A DNA stretch of 64,000 nucleotides, taken from positions 2,692,001 to 2,756,000 of the forward strand of contig NZ_CP083388.1 of the NCBI RefSeq assembly GCF_020042285.1. Direction: 5' to 3'. Source of the DNA: Ferruginibacter albus. GTDB lineage: Bacteria > Bacteroidota > Bacteroidia > Chitinophagales > Chitinophagaceae. Under the pieces are notes generated by a model. That model made no database searches. It was not told the origin of the DNA and saw nothing but the letters and a program-made list of their open reading frames with translations. Shown piece by piece: positions 28,339 to 36,913 of this stretch (within the stretch, counting starts at the first letter, position 1; each line of letters opens with the position of its first letter). Position numbers and translations under genes: made by a program.

Positions 28339-29472
28339 TTATGCTTTTAATTCTTTTTGTAATGCATCTAAAAATATATCCGCTTCTGCTTTACCCAAAT
28401 TCAACGCAGGTAATAAACGTATTACATTCGGTTTTGCTTCGCCGGTAAATATTTTATGTTTAAATAAAAGATTCTTCTTTACGTCTTTCAACTCTTCCGG
28501 CAATTCAATTCCAATCATTAAACCTTTACCTCTAACTTCTTTTATCTTAGGAAGTTTTTTTATTTCTTCAATTAAATAGTTACCAACCGTTGCTGTATTC
28601 TGCATTAAGTCATCCTGCTCAATAATTTCCAACACAGCTAAAGCTGCCGCACATGCCAAATGATTGCCACCAAAAGTAGTTCCCAACATAAAATGTTTTG
28701 CAGGAATCTTTGGTGAAATAGAAATACCTGCAACAGGAAAACCATTGCCCATTCCTTTCGCCATGCTGTAAATATCAGCTTTTACACCGCTATGATCATG
28801 TGAGTAAAATTTACCGCTACGTCCATATCCGCACTGCACACTATCGGCAATGAATACACTGTTATGCTGATCGCAAAGTGTTCTTATCAATTTTAAAAAT
28901 GAATCCGTTGCCACTCTTATTCCGCCTACACCTTGAATACCTTCTATAATTACACAGCAAACATTATTTCCGTTCTTATCAAAATATTCCTGTAATGCAG
29001 CTTCATCATTGAAAGGAAGAAATACTACATTCTCTGTTTGATTAACCGGTGCAACTATATTTGGATTATCAGTTGCAGCTACTGCAAGCGATGTTCTTCC
29101 GTGAAATGCTTTTGTAAATGCAACGATCTTTTTTCTTCCGTTATAAAACGAAGCTGCTTTCAATGCATTCTCATTTGCCTCTGCACCTGAGTTACAAAGA
29201 AACAATTGATAGTCTTCTTTACCGCTCACTTTACCTAACTTCTCTGCTAACTGAACCTGTAAAGGAATTTTTATAGAGTTAGAATAGAAACCTACTTTGT
29301 GCAATTGATCTTCTATTCGTTTTACATAATGCGGATGCGTATGACCAATACTGATTACCGCATGACCGCCATACAGGTCAAGGTATTTTTGTCCTTTATC
29401 ATCCCAAACATAAGAGCCGCAAGCCTTTTCAATGGTGATGTCATTTAGTGGATATACGTCGAATAATTTCAT
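28339..29472 (-). CDS. argD: N-acylornithine aminotransferase
   Basis: 377-aa PLP class III aminotransferase that makes N-acylornithine from N-acylglutamate semialdehyde. LFLCNSGAEANENALKAA binds the phosphate, the DSVQCGYGRSGKF motif precedes it in the active site, and the Schiff-base lysine lies in DIYSMAKGMGNGFPVAG. It is 7 nt from argF'. Confidence 0.94.
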   Translation of the reverse strand: MKLFDVYPLNDITIEKACGSYVWDDKGQKYLDLYGGHAVISIGHTHPHYVKRIEDQLHKVGFYSNSIKIPLQVQLAEKLGKVSGKEDYQLFLCNSGAEANENALKAASFYNGRKKIVAFTKAFHGRTSLAVAATDNPNIVAPVNQTENVVFLPFNDEAALQEYFDKNGNNVCCVIIEGIQGVGGIRVATDSFLKLIRTLCDQHNSVFIADSVQCGYGRSGKFYSHDHSGVKADIYSMAKGMGNGFPVAGISISPKIPAKHFMLGTTFGGNHLACAAALAVLEIIEQDDLMQNTATVGNYLIEEIKKLPKIKEVRGKGLMIGIELPEELKDVKKNLLFKHKIFTGEAKPNVIRLLPALNLGKAEADIFLDALQKELKA

Positions 29473-29481
29473 CGTATTATT

Positions 29482-30474
29482 TTAGAAGGAATTTGCTTTT
29501 AATTTTAATCCAGTAGTTTCACCCAATCCAAAAATCAAATTCATGTTTTGAACTGCTTGTCCGCTTGCACCTTTCGTCAAATTGTCTATTACAGAATGAA
29601 CCACTAACCTGCTCCCCACTTTTTCTAATTGAATAATACACTTATTAGTATTCACAACTTGTTTTAGAAAGACAGGTTCTTTTGTTATTGCTGTAAATGG
29701 ATGACCAGCATAAAAGTCTTCATATAATTTATTCAACTCCTCAATGCTCAAATCACAATTCATTTGTGAGCTTATAAAGATGCCTCTTGTAAAATCTCCA
29801 CGCCATGGAACAAAACTTAAACCACCATCTTTTGGCGATGCAGGAAATACATTTTGCAACTGGTGTAATGATTGCTGTATCTCATCATTATGTTGATGCG
29901 TTAATGTTTTATACGCTGAAATATTATTTTGTCTCCAACTAAAATGCGATGTTGGTGATAATGATTGACCGGCTCCGGTACTACCTGTAATACCTGTGGT
30001 ATAAATATCATTCGGCAATAAGCCTGCTTTTGCCAAAGGCAATAATCCTAATTGAATAGCTGTTGCAAAGCAACCTGGATTGGCAACATTGCTTGCTTTC
30101 TTAATTTCTTCTCTTTGCAATTCAGGAAGACCGTAAACAAATTTTCTCCCTTTGATAGCAGCATCTTTATTCAAACGAAAATCATTTCCAATATCAATTA
30201 ATTTAACTGATGCAGGAATATCATTTGCTTCTACAAATTTCTTTGCTTCACCATGACCGGCACAAAAGAAAATTACATCAACATCATAATTATGTTCAGC
30301 AGAAAATTTTAAATCAGTTTCACCAACCAAGTCTGCATGTACTTTACTTATTAAGTTGCCCGCATTACTTCCGCTTTGTGCAAAAGCAATCTCCACTTCA
30401 GGATGATTGATTAATATTCTAATCAACTCACCGCCTGTATAGCCCGCTGCTCCTATGATTCCAGCTTTGATCAT
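29482..30474 (-). CDS. argC: N-acyl-gamma-glutamyl-phosphate reductase
   Basis: 330 aa. NADPH-dependent reduction of the acyl phosphate to the semialdehyde. The N-terminal GIIGAAGYTGGELIRIL is the dinucleotide-binding motif; the catalytic cysteine is in SNVANPGCFATAIQL. The start overlaps the argG stop by 1 nt (TAATG). Confidence 0.95.
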   Translation of the reverse strand: MIKAGIIGAAGYTGGELIRILINHPEVEIAFAQSGSNAGNLISKVHADLVGETDLKFSAEHNYDVDVIFFCAGHGEAKKFVEANDIPASVKLIDIGNDFRLNKDAAIKGRKFVYGLPELQREEIKKASNVANPGCFATAIQLGLLPLAKAGLLPNDIYTTGITGSTGAGQSLSPTSHFSWRQNNISAYKTLTHQHNDEIQQSLHQLQNVFPASPKDGGLSFVPWRGDFTRGIFISSQMNCDLSIEELNKLYEDFYAGHPFTAITKEPVFLKQVVNTNKCIIQLEKVGSRLVVHSVIDNLTKGASGQAVQNMNLIFGLGETTGLKLKANSF

Positions 30475-31676
30475 TATTTCTTTTTATTGGTTTCGCAAAC
30501 ACTATGATAAATGCCCACCTGGTTTCCGAATATTCTTGTAAAGCCCCTTACATCTTCGCCGGTAAAGCCGGTATTCATTTCACCGTATTTGCCAAATTTG
30601 CTGCTCATCAGATCGTTTTCACTTTCAATACCGATGATCTGGAAATGATAAGGGTTTAATTGTACAAATACATCACCTGTTACTTTACGCTGACTCTTTT
30701 CCAAATACGCTTCAATGTCTCTCATCACCGGATCTAATATTTGTCCTTCATGCATCCAGTTCCCGTAGAACTGAGACAAGGTATCTTTCCATTGCAATTG
30801 CCATTTGGTCAACACATGTTTTTCCAATGCATGATGCGATTTTAAAATTACCATTGGCGCTGCTGCTTCAAAACCAACTCTACCTTTAATACCAATAATA
30901 GTGTCGCCCACATGAATATCTCTACCTACTCCATAAGGACCGGCAATGTTTTGTAAATATTGTATTGCTTTGGAAGGATGGTCAAACGATTTATCATTTA
31001 CTGCTTTCAACTCTCCTTTTACAAAACTTAGTTTTACTTCTTCTTTTCCTGTTTTAGTTACTTGTGTTGGCCAAGCTTCTTCGGGTAAAATACCTTTACT
31101 GTTCAAGGTTTCTTTACCACCAACACTTGTTCCCCATAATCCTTTATTTATGGAGTAAACTGCTTTTGCAAAATTCATTTCAACACCTTTACTTTTCAGG
31201 TATTCTATCTCCTGTTCACGGCTCAATTTCATGTCGCGGATGGGAGTAATAATTTCTATACCCGGATTTTCAATCTGCAAGATCATATCAAAACGTACCT
31301 GGTCGTTGCCTGCTCCAGTACTTCCATGCACTACTGCTTCTGCTTCTAATTTTTTTGCATGATCCGCAATATGTAAAGCCTGGCTTAATCTTTCTGCACT
31401 TACACTTAATGGATAAGTGTTATTCTTTAAGCAGTTTCCGAAGATCAAATATTTAATAATGGAATCGTAATAACTTTCAACTGCATTAATAGTAGTATGC
31501 GTTTTTACGCCTAATTTATACGCATGTTGTTCTACTTGCTTTAATTCTTCATCGCTGAAGCCGCCGGTGTTTACAATTACGGAGTGTACTTCATAGCCTT
31601 TTTCTTCTGTTAAATATTTTACACAGAAGGATGTATCTAAACCACCGCTAAAACCTAATACTACTTTTTTGCTCAT
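30474..31676 (-). CDS. argG: Argininosuccinate synthase
   Basis: 400 aa. It condenses citrulline and aspartate with ATP use. VVLGFSGGLDTSFCVKYL is the PP-loop of this synthetase; VHGSTGAGNDQVRF is a second conserved motif. The order in the operon (argG, argC, argD, argF', argB, deacylase, argH) includes every enzyme of the linear pathway. Confidence 0.96.
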   Translation of the reverse strand: MSKKVVLGFSGGLDTSFCVKYLTEEKGYEVHSVIVNTGGFSDEELKQVEQHAYKLGVKTHTTINAVESYYDSIIKYLIFGNCLKNNTYPLSVSAERLSQALHIADHAKKLEAEAVVHGSTGAGNDQVRFDMILQIENPGIEIITPIRDMKLSREQEIEYLKSKGVEMNFAKAVYSINKGLWGTSVGGKETLNSKGILPEEAWPTQVTKTGKEEVKLSFVKGELKAVNDKSFDHPSKAIQYLQNIAGPYGVGRDIHVGDTIIGIKGRVGFEAAAPMVILKSHHALEKHVLTKWQLQWKDTLSQFYGNWMHEGQILDPVMRDIEAYLEKSQRKVTGDVFVQLNPYHFQIIGIESENDLMSSKFGKYGEMNTGFTGEDVRGFTRIFGNQVGIYHSVCETNKKK

Positions 31677-31773
31677 TGTTATTGTTTATTGTTTCACACA
31701 AAGAGACAAAGAATACTACGAAACAACGATTTTGTGTTCTTTGTTTTCTTAGCGTTCGTTGTGTGGAACTTTC

Positions 31774-32478
31774 TTAAAAATGAAAATAATGTCTCAACAT
31801 AGATTTTGGAGAAGGTCCGCCGCCACCTTGCCTGCGCTTCAACAAACGCAAAAAACGACTTTGCTTTACTTCCATAAAGCGCTCGTACACTTTTGAATGT
31901 TCTTCAAAATCTTTTTTTGTTTCTTCCGGTTGTGCATGATCAGCCGGATCGTACAACATCGCCGTACACATACAGTTCTTACGATCTTTGCTCATCAAGA
32001 TATCATAATTCACACAGCTTTTACAGCCTGCCCAAAATTCTTCATCATCTGTTAACTCTGAATAGGTAACCGGCTCGTAACCCAGGTCTGAATTAATTTT
32101 CATCACTGCCAAGCCGGTAGTTAACCCAAATATTTTTGAATCAGGATATTTTTCTCGAGAAAGGTCGAAAACTCTTCTCTTAATATCTTTAGCAACGCCG
32201 CTTTTTCTGAAAGAAGGAGCAACGATCAACCCGCTGTTAGCCACAAACTTTCCATGTCCCCACGCTTCAATATAACAGAAGCCAACCCATGTGCCATCGT
32301 TGGTAACGGCAATCACCGCTTTGCCTTCTTCCATTTTTTTAACGATGTAATCCGGCGAGCGCTTTGCTATTCCTGTGCCACGAGCCTGCGCCGAAGCTTC
32401 CATTTCATCGGTAATGGTTTTCGCATAATGCGCATCGTTAGCAGTTGCAACCCTTATTGTAATGTTATTGTTTTCCAA
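31774..32478 (-). CDS. GNAT acyltransferase, probable N-acylglutamate synthase of the arginine operon
   Basis: 234 aa. Residues 1-150 form a GNAT fold with the acyl-CoA motif around GLIVAPSFRKSGVAKDIKRRVF. The first gene of the arginine operon, it is the only candidate there for the missing first step, acylation of glutamate. The C-terminal 70 residues add a cysteine-containing tail (FWAGCKSCVNYDILMSKDRKNCMCT) and a basic end. Given Val90 in the carbamoyltransferase, the acyl donor may be succinyl-CoA; acetyl-CoA remains possible. It is separated from argG by about 97 nt. Confidence 0.83.
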   Translation of the reverse strand: MENNNITIRVATANDAHYAKTITDEMEASAQARGTGIAKRSPDYIVKKMEEGKAVIAVTNDGTWVGFCYIEAWGHGKFVANSGLIVAPSFRKSGVAKDIKRRVFDLSREKYPDSKIFGLTTGLAVMKINSDLGYEPVTYSELTDDEEFWAGCKSCVNYDILMSKDRKNCMCTAMLYDPADHAQPEETKKDFEEHSKVYERFMEVKQSRFLRLLKRRQGGGGPSPKSMLRHYFHF

Positions 32479-32547
32479 TTGATAAAAATTGAAATAAAAA
32501 TGTTAGATAATAATAATTATAAAGAATCCGAATTGGAGATTTTTTCA

Positions 32548-32583
32548 CTGACAGGGGCAATGGAAAATTGCTCGGCCTATCAG
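32548..32583 (-). promoter_or_regulatory. Stem-loop at the end of the arginine leader ORF
   Basis: On the minus strand, CTGATAGG (32583-32576) pairs with CCTGTCAG (32555-32548), eight pairs with one G-U, and an inner GCAAT/ATTGC stem adds five more. The TGA stop of the leader ORF lies inside the left arm. An upstream GGCAGGG within the leader ORF can pair with CCCTGTC, so the two structures are mutually exclusive. No T-run follows, so it is not a plain intrinsic terminator. The function as an attenuator element is inferred. Confidence 0.5.
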
Positions 32584-32687
32584 CAACCAGGTCGGCGTCG
32601 GGGAGTGGGTTGAGAAACAAATGCCACAGAAAGTACGGCCCTGCCAGAGCCTGTAGTAGTAATTGATATGTAGTTATTACCGGTCAC
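32580..32687 (-). CDS. Arginine-rich leader peptide of the arg operon (candidate)
   Basis: A 35-codon ORF starting with GTG at 32687 and stopping at TGA 32582-32580, about 100 nt upstream of the GNAT gene. It reads as TGNNYISITTTGSG, then RAVLSVAFVSQPTP, then RRRPGC. Three consecutive arginine codons (CGA CGC CGA) lie four codons before the stop, and three threonine codons lie at 10-12. An in-frame TAA seven codons upstream of the GTG supports the start choice. A Bacteroidota -7 box lies about 25 nt upstream. The run of the codons for the pathway product fits ribosome-mediated attenuation. This is a sequence-level prediction. Confidence 0.6.
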   Translation of the reverse strand: MTGNNYISITTTGSGRAVLSVAFVSQPTPRRRPGC

Positions 32688-32712
32688 TTTTCTGTGAGTT
32701 TATTTTGCGCAG

Positions 32713-32720
32713 CAAATGTA
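32713..32720 (-). promoter_or_regulatory. Bacteroidota -7 promoter box for the arginine operon
   Basis: On the minus strand this reads TACATTTG, a perfect TAnnTTTG match. It would start transcription near 32706, giving a leader of about 228 nt before the GNAT gene that includes the 35-codon leader ORF. A convincing -33 TTG element is not seen at the usual spacing. Confidence 0.5.
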
Positions 32721-32816
32721 CATATTATTTTTTGTCTGAACTATCATTTTTTTGATTTTTTTGATTGGGCTGATTACAAGTTGATTTTGGGTACCGTTGA
32801 TGGTTTTTCATGGCAG

Positions 32817-32843
32817 CATCGTTGTGTCACATTTCGTTCATCG
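32817..32843. repeat. 27-bp dispersed repeat, copy 2 (inverted)
   Basis: Exact reverse complement of the 27 bp at 20851-20877. It lies in the 550-nt gap between the arginine operon promoter and the 3' end of the GH3-like gene. Confidence 0.8.
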
Positions 32844-32896
32844 ACATACCAATTTTCATCTTTAATTATGCTGTGTTCTTTAGTAGAGTTCTCGCT

Positions 32897-32980
32897 TGTC
32901 ATTCCGAGGCACGAGGAATCTAATTTTCAATAATCATCCTATTTTAATAAGAATAAGATGCTTCATTCCTCAGCATGACA
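32897..32980. repeat. Imperfect inverted repeat, possible small mobile-type palindrome
   Basis: The left arm TGTCATTCCGAGGCACGAGG (32897 onward) is the imperfect reverse complement of the right arm ending CAGCATGACA (32980), with an AT-rich centre. TGTCAT-type palindromic intergenic repeats are common in bacterial genomes. It lies downstream of the GH3-like gene (minus strand) and may act as its terminator-like structure. Confidence 0.5.
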
Positions 32981-33032
32981 AAATAGGTTGATACTAATTT
33001 CATCGTTTCATAAATTCGATGATTCCAACTTA

Positions 33033-34544
33033 TTAAACCAACTCATTCTTATTAACAACAAACGCCTCCAATTCATCCGCAATCTTTCTATCATTACTTA
33101 ATCTCGGTACTTTATTTTGTCCGCCGAGCTTGCCAATACTTTTCATAAAATCAATAAAGCCATTCTTTTTTACAACAGCTATTTTTAGTGGCTGTAAAAT
33201 ATTACCTGCAATAAGATCATCGTAGTACACATTTTTCTTACGCAGATTATCATCTATTTTTTTTGCAAAGGATTCTAAATTTGCCGGTGCATTATCAAAT
33301 TCAATAAACCATTCATGATAGCTTTTACCTTCACCTTGTGCTATCATTGGTGCAATGGTAAACTCTGTAATACTTGCGTTTTCTTCTGTCGCCGCTTGTT
33401 GTAAAGCAGCTTCTACTTCTTCACCGATGATATGCTCGCCAAAGGCAGAGATAAAATGTTTAATTCTACCGGTTACGATTAAACGATACGGATCAGTAGA
33501 AACAAACTTTACCGTATCACCAATATTATAGCTCCACAAACCTGCATTGCTGCTGATCAACAGCGCATAGTTCTCTCCTGTTTTTACATCTTTTAAACTT
33601 AACCGTGTCGGGTTATCGTTGAATATCTCTGCTGCAGGAATAAACTCAAAAAATATTCCGCTATTGGTATTTAATAATAAGCCTTGTTCTTTCTGCGTAT
33701 CCTGGAAAGCAAAGAAACCTTCGCTTGCAGGGAATAATTCTATCGTATCAATCGGCCTACCAATGCTTTCAAAGAGTTTTGTTTTATACGGTTCAAAGTT
33801 TACACCGCCTTGTACCAGCACACTAAAATTGGGGAATAGCTCTCCTATTTTTTTACCCCTCTTTTCGATGAGTCTGTCAAAATACATTTGTACCCATGGC
33901 GGAATACCACTGATTAATGTCATGTTCTCATTGATCGTTTCATCCACAATAGCATCCAGCTTGGTTTCCCAATCTTCAATACAATTGGTTTCATAAGAAG
34001 GCAATTGATTGGTACGTAAATATTTCGGCACATGATGGTTAACAATACCACTTAAACGACCAACAGGTACATCTCCTATTCTTTCCAGTTCTGGAGAGCC
34101 ACTTAAGAAGATCAGCTTTCCATCGGCAAATTTTGTATTGCCCGTTTCAGCCATGTAACATAAAAGCGCATTACGTGCCGTATTGATATGATTGGGAATA
34201 GAATCTTTTGTGATGGGAATATATTTAATACCGCTGGTAGTACCGCTTGTTTTGGCAAAGTAAATTGGTAAGCCTTTCCATAAAACATTTTGTCTGCCTG
34301 CTTTTATTTTTTCGATATAAGGCTTAAACGCTTCGTAATCTCTTACGGGAACATGCTGCACAAAATCTTCATAAGATTTTATTTGCTTGAAGTTATGGTC
34401 TTTACCAAACTCTGTTTTACTGCCTTCTTTAATGAGATGATTAAAAATGGATTGCTGATTTTCCACCGCACATTCCATATCTTTTTTAATCTGCTTGTAT
34501 ATATAATTGGCAAAAGGTTTTGCCAAAAAGGATTTTATTTTCAT
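33033..34544 (-). CDS. GH3-like acyl-adenylate/amide synthetase family protein
   Basis: 503 aa. The ATP-binding motif FAKTSGTTSGIKYIPIT near residue 92 and YALLISSNAGLWSYNIGDTVKF, then VTGRIKHFISAFGEHI, match GH3 auxin-responsive promoter family proteins, which adenylate a carboxylate and form an amide. Bacterial homologues are widespread in Bacteroidota with unknown substrate. It is monocistronic, 100 nt upstream of no close partner. Adenylate-forming chemistry is strongly supported; the acid and amine are unknown. Confidence 0.9.
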   Translation of the reverse strand: MKIKSFLAKPFANYIYKQIKKDMECAVENQQSIFNHLIKEGSKTEFGKDHNFKQIKSYEDFVQHVPVRDYEAFKPYIEKIKAGRQNVLWKGLPIYFAKTSGTTSGIKYIPITKDSIPNHINTARNALLCYMAETGNTKFADGKLIFLSGSPELERIGDVPVGRLSGIVNHHVPKYLRTNQLPSYETNCIEDWETKLDAIVDETINENMTLISGIPPWVQMYFDRLIEKRGKKIGELFPNFSVLVQGGVNFEPYKTKLFESIGRPIDTIELFPASEGFFAFQDTQKEQGLLLNTNSGIFFEFIPAAEIFNDNPTRLSLKDVKTGENYALLISSNAGLWSYNIGDTVKFVSTDPYRLIVTGRIKHFISAFGEHIIGEEVEAALQQAATEENASITEFTIAPMIAQGEGKSYHEWFIEFDNAPANLESFAKKIDDNLRKKNVYYDDLIAGNILQPLKIAVVKKNGFIDFMKSIGKLGGQNKVPRLSNDRKIADELEAFVVNKNELV

Positions 34545-34644
34545 TCTTATGACACTAATTATTTCGAATTACACTAATTCATTCAATCGCAACAACGAAA
34601 TTACTGTATTCTATAAATGAAATTCGTTAATATTTGGGTAATTA

Positions 34645-35082
34645 CTATTTGCAATCGCAGTCCCAATCTGTATCCAGGTCAATACAGGTAACTACTTCCA
34701 CTACATCGTTTTCTTTTGGAGCAAATACAATGCGCAAGTGATGCCCCTCGGCAACGCCTTCCAATGGATATGTTTTACCTCTGTCGTCTTCTTCAATTTT
34801 CTTTTCATTTACTTTCCCGTTCTTTAATATCGCTTTTACTTCCGCTTCATCTATATGGCGACAATCCATTCTGCACTTAGCATGTTTGCTGTAAATGATC
34901 TTTGATGCAGAACGATTAAAGTCATCATCGTTATCCACCGATATAATACTATCCGCATGAATAACATTGATCGTTTGAACATCGGTATTGCGAACATAAT
35001 GTCCACGCTGGTGCGACTTTATAAACCATATTGCGCACGCTGCAATGAACAGGATGATTAAGGGAAGATATTTTTTTAGCAT
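34645..35082 (-). CDS. DUF4258 domain-containing membrane-anchored protein
   Basis: 145 aa with an N-terminal TM (about residues 5-21) and no lipobox. The C-terminal region with YSKHAKCRMDCRHI, KNGKVNEKK and HLRIVFAPKENDVVEVVTCI matches DUF4258, a small domain related to toxin-like RelE/BrnT folds. An unusual cysteine-rich end (CIDLDTDWDCDCK) follows. With its membrane anchor the domain probably faces the periplasm. It is divergent from mtaB, with 66 nt between start codons. Confidence 0.8.
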   Translation of the reverse strand: MLKKYLPLIILFIAACAIWFIKSHQRGHYVRNTDVQTINVIHADSIISVDNDDDFNRSASKIIYSKHAKCRMDCRHIDEAEVKAILKNGKVNEKKIEEDDRGKTYPLEGVAEGHHLRIVFAPKENDVVEVVTCIDLDTDWDCDCK

Positions 35083-35148
35083 ACTGCGAAAATAACACCT
35101 TATATCGTCTACCTTATGCCTTTCATCATTTTTGTATCTTTGCGCCTC

Positions 35149-36399
35149 ATGAGCAAAACCGTAGCATTACATACATTAGGCTGTAAGCTTAATTTTTCCG
35201 AGACATCTACCTTAGGTAGGTTATTGGAGAATGATGGTTTTGTAAAAACCGACTTTGATAATGTGGCAGATGTATATGTAATAAATACCTGCTCTGTTAC
35301 CGAGAATGCAGATAAAGAATGCCGACAGCTGGTGCGCCGCATACAACGCAAAGCACCGGAAGCGATGGTAGTAATTACCGGCTGCTATGCTCAATTAAAA
35401 CCAAAAGAGATCGCAGAAATTCCGGGAGTTGACCTGGTATTAGGCGCTGCAGAAAAATTCAACATCACGCAACATCTTAAAGAAATTACCAAAGGTGATA
35501 GCGCAAAAATTTGCAGCTGCGATATTGAAGATGTAAATACTTTCACTGCTTCTTATTCTATCAGTGACAGAACAAGAACTTTTTTAAAAGTGCAGGATGG
35601 CTGCGATTATAATTGTGCTTTCTGCACCATACCAATGGCAAGAGGCAAAAGCAGAAGCGATAGTATTGAAAGTGTATTAGCGAACGTAAAAAAATTGGCA
35701 GCAGATAATGTTAAAGAGATTGTTTTAACAGGAGTGAACCTCGGAGACTTCAGAACGATCGAAAAAGAAAATTTCTTTTCACTTGTACAAGAGTTGGATA
35801 AAGTGGAAGGCATTGAGCGTTTCCGCATCTCATCCATTGAACCTAATTTATTAAGCAGCGAGATCATTGAATTTGTGAGCAACAGTAAAAAGTTCATGCC
35901 GCATTTTCATATTCCATTGCAAAGCGGCAGCAATAAAATATTAGGATTGATGCGCCGCCGCTATAAAAGAGAATTATACGCAGAAAGAGTTGGCTTAATA
36001 AAAACATTGATGCCGCATTGCTGCATAGGCGTTGACGTTATTGTTGGCTTTCCCGGTGAGACGGAAGAAGACTTTAAAGAAACGTTCGACTTTTTACATA
36101 GTCTTGATATTTCCTACTTACATGTATTCACGTATTCTGAAAGAGCGAATACAGTTGCATTAGATATTAAGCCGGTTGTACCAATGAATGTTCGTAATGA
36201 ACGGAATAAAACATTGCGCAATCTTAGCTATCAAAAAATGCAATACTTTACGCAACAACATATTGGCGAAACAAGAAAAGTATTGTTTGAAGAAAATAAT
36301 AAGAACGGCATGATGGAAGGCTACTCCGACAACTACATTAAAATTACAGCGTCGTATAAACAGGATTGGGTAAACGAGATCGTTGAGTGGAAAATATGA
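35149..36399 (+). CDS. mtaB: tRNA N6-threonylcarbamoyladenosine(37) methylthiotransferase
   Basis: About 416 aa from the ATG at 35149 (a frame 11 codons longer exists). It adds a methylthio group to t6A37 in tRNAs reading ANN codons. The N-terminal MTTase domain starts LHTLGCKLNFSET, with further cysteines in NTCSVTENAD and GCYAQ for one Fe-S cluster. The radical-SAM motif is CDYNCAFC near residue 155. A C-terminal TRAM-like stretch is short. A perfect -7 box TATCTTTG lies at 35135-35142, only 6 nt from the ATG, suggesting a leaderless or near-leaderless transcript. Confidence 0.94.
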   Translation: MSKTVALHTLGCKLNFSETSTLGRLLENDGFVKTDFDNVADVYVINTCSVTENADKECRQLVRRIQRKAPEAMVVITGCYAQLKPKEIAEIPGVDLVLGAAEKFNITQHLKEITKGDSAKICSCDIEDVNTFTASYSISDRTRTFLKVQDGCDYNCAFCTIPMARGKSRSDSIESVLANVKKLAADNVKEIVLTGVNLGDFRTIEKENFFSLVQELDKVEGIERFRISSIEPNLLSSEIIEFVSNSKKFMPHFHIPLQSGSNKILGLMRRRYKRELYAERVGLIKTLMPHCCIGVDVIVGFPGETEEDFKETFDFLHSLDISYLHVFTYSERANTVALDIKPVVPMNVRNERNKTLRNLSYQKMQYFTQQHIGETRKVLFEENNKNGMMEGYSDNYIKITASYKQDWVNEIVEWKI

Positions 36400-36576
36400 T
36401 CTTCTCTTCTTCCAAAACGGGTAAACTACACAAACAGCACAAATAACGGGTTAAAATAACAACAATTAATTGTTATAAGTCAAAATAACAATAGCTTAAG
36501 GTTTCTAAAAGAGAAAAAGCGTAGTTTAGTTCATTGCTTCTTAAAACAACTAAGTTTTAATTTTAAACGCTATGGT

Positions 36577-36783
36577 ATGAGATTTAATATTTCACAAATA
36601 GATATTGGAGACCTTATCTCTTGCTTAGACAAATTCCCGAGCAGAAATTATTCAACTTACCAGGTTACCAATAAACTTGACAAAACTATTTTAATAGTTG
36701 AAAAAATTGGAGATGCTGAGAGCGAAAAAAGAATGATCGATATAAAGGATATCGTGGAAGTAGTTCAAAAACATACATCATAG
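36577..36783 (+). CDS. Small hypothetical protein
   Basis: 68 aa with no signal peptide or TM. It has a regular acidic/basic composition and a reasonable codon pattern (SQIDIGDLISCLDKFPSR; KTILIVEKIGD). I recognise no family. It stands alone between mtaB and the ferritin-like genes. Real but unassigned, with moderate doubt. Confidence 0.45.
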   Translation: MRFNISQIDIGDLISCLDKFPSRNYSTYQVTNKLDKTILIVEKIGDAESEKRMIDIKDIVEVVQKHTS

Positions 36784-36868
36784 GCATCCCTATTCTACCT
36801 CTCTTTTTTTTATTCATAATCAGTTAATTTATACAAGACCCCAAAACGCTATCTTATATAAATAAGAA

Positions 36869-36896
36869 AAGGCTGACACACTATTGTGCCAACCTT
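36869..36896 (-). terminator. Intrinsic terminator after the ferritin-like genes
   Basis: On the minus strand AAGGTTGGCACA, the tetraloop ATAG and TGTGTCAGCCTT form a 12-bp stem with two G-U pairs, followed by TTTTCTTATTT. It lies 18 nt beyond the stop of the ferritin-like gene. Confidence 0.8.
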
Positions 36897-36913
36897 TATC
36901 TAGCTAATGAACA

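Noticed and set aside
32548-32583. Hairpin in the arginine leader as an intrinsic terminator
   Set aside because: The stem is followed by TGAAAAAATC, not a T-run, on the transcribed strand. It is listed only as a structured regulatory element.
32520-32700. A GC-rich, structured-looking stretch that resembles RNase P or SRP RNA pieces (for example GCCACAGAAAGT)
   Set aside because: The RNase P landmarks GAGGAAAGTCC and the SRP tetraloop are absent. A coding leader ORF with an arginine run explains the GC-rich pattern better.
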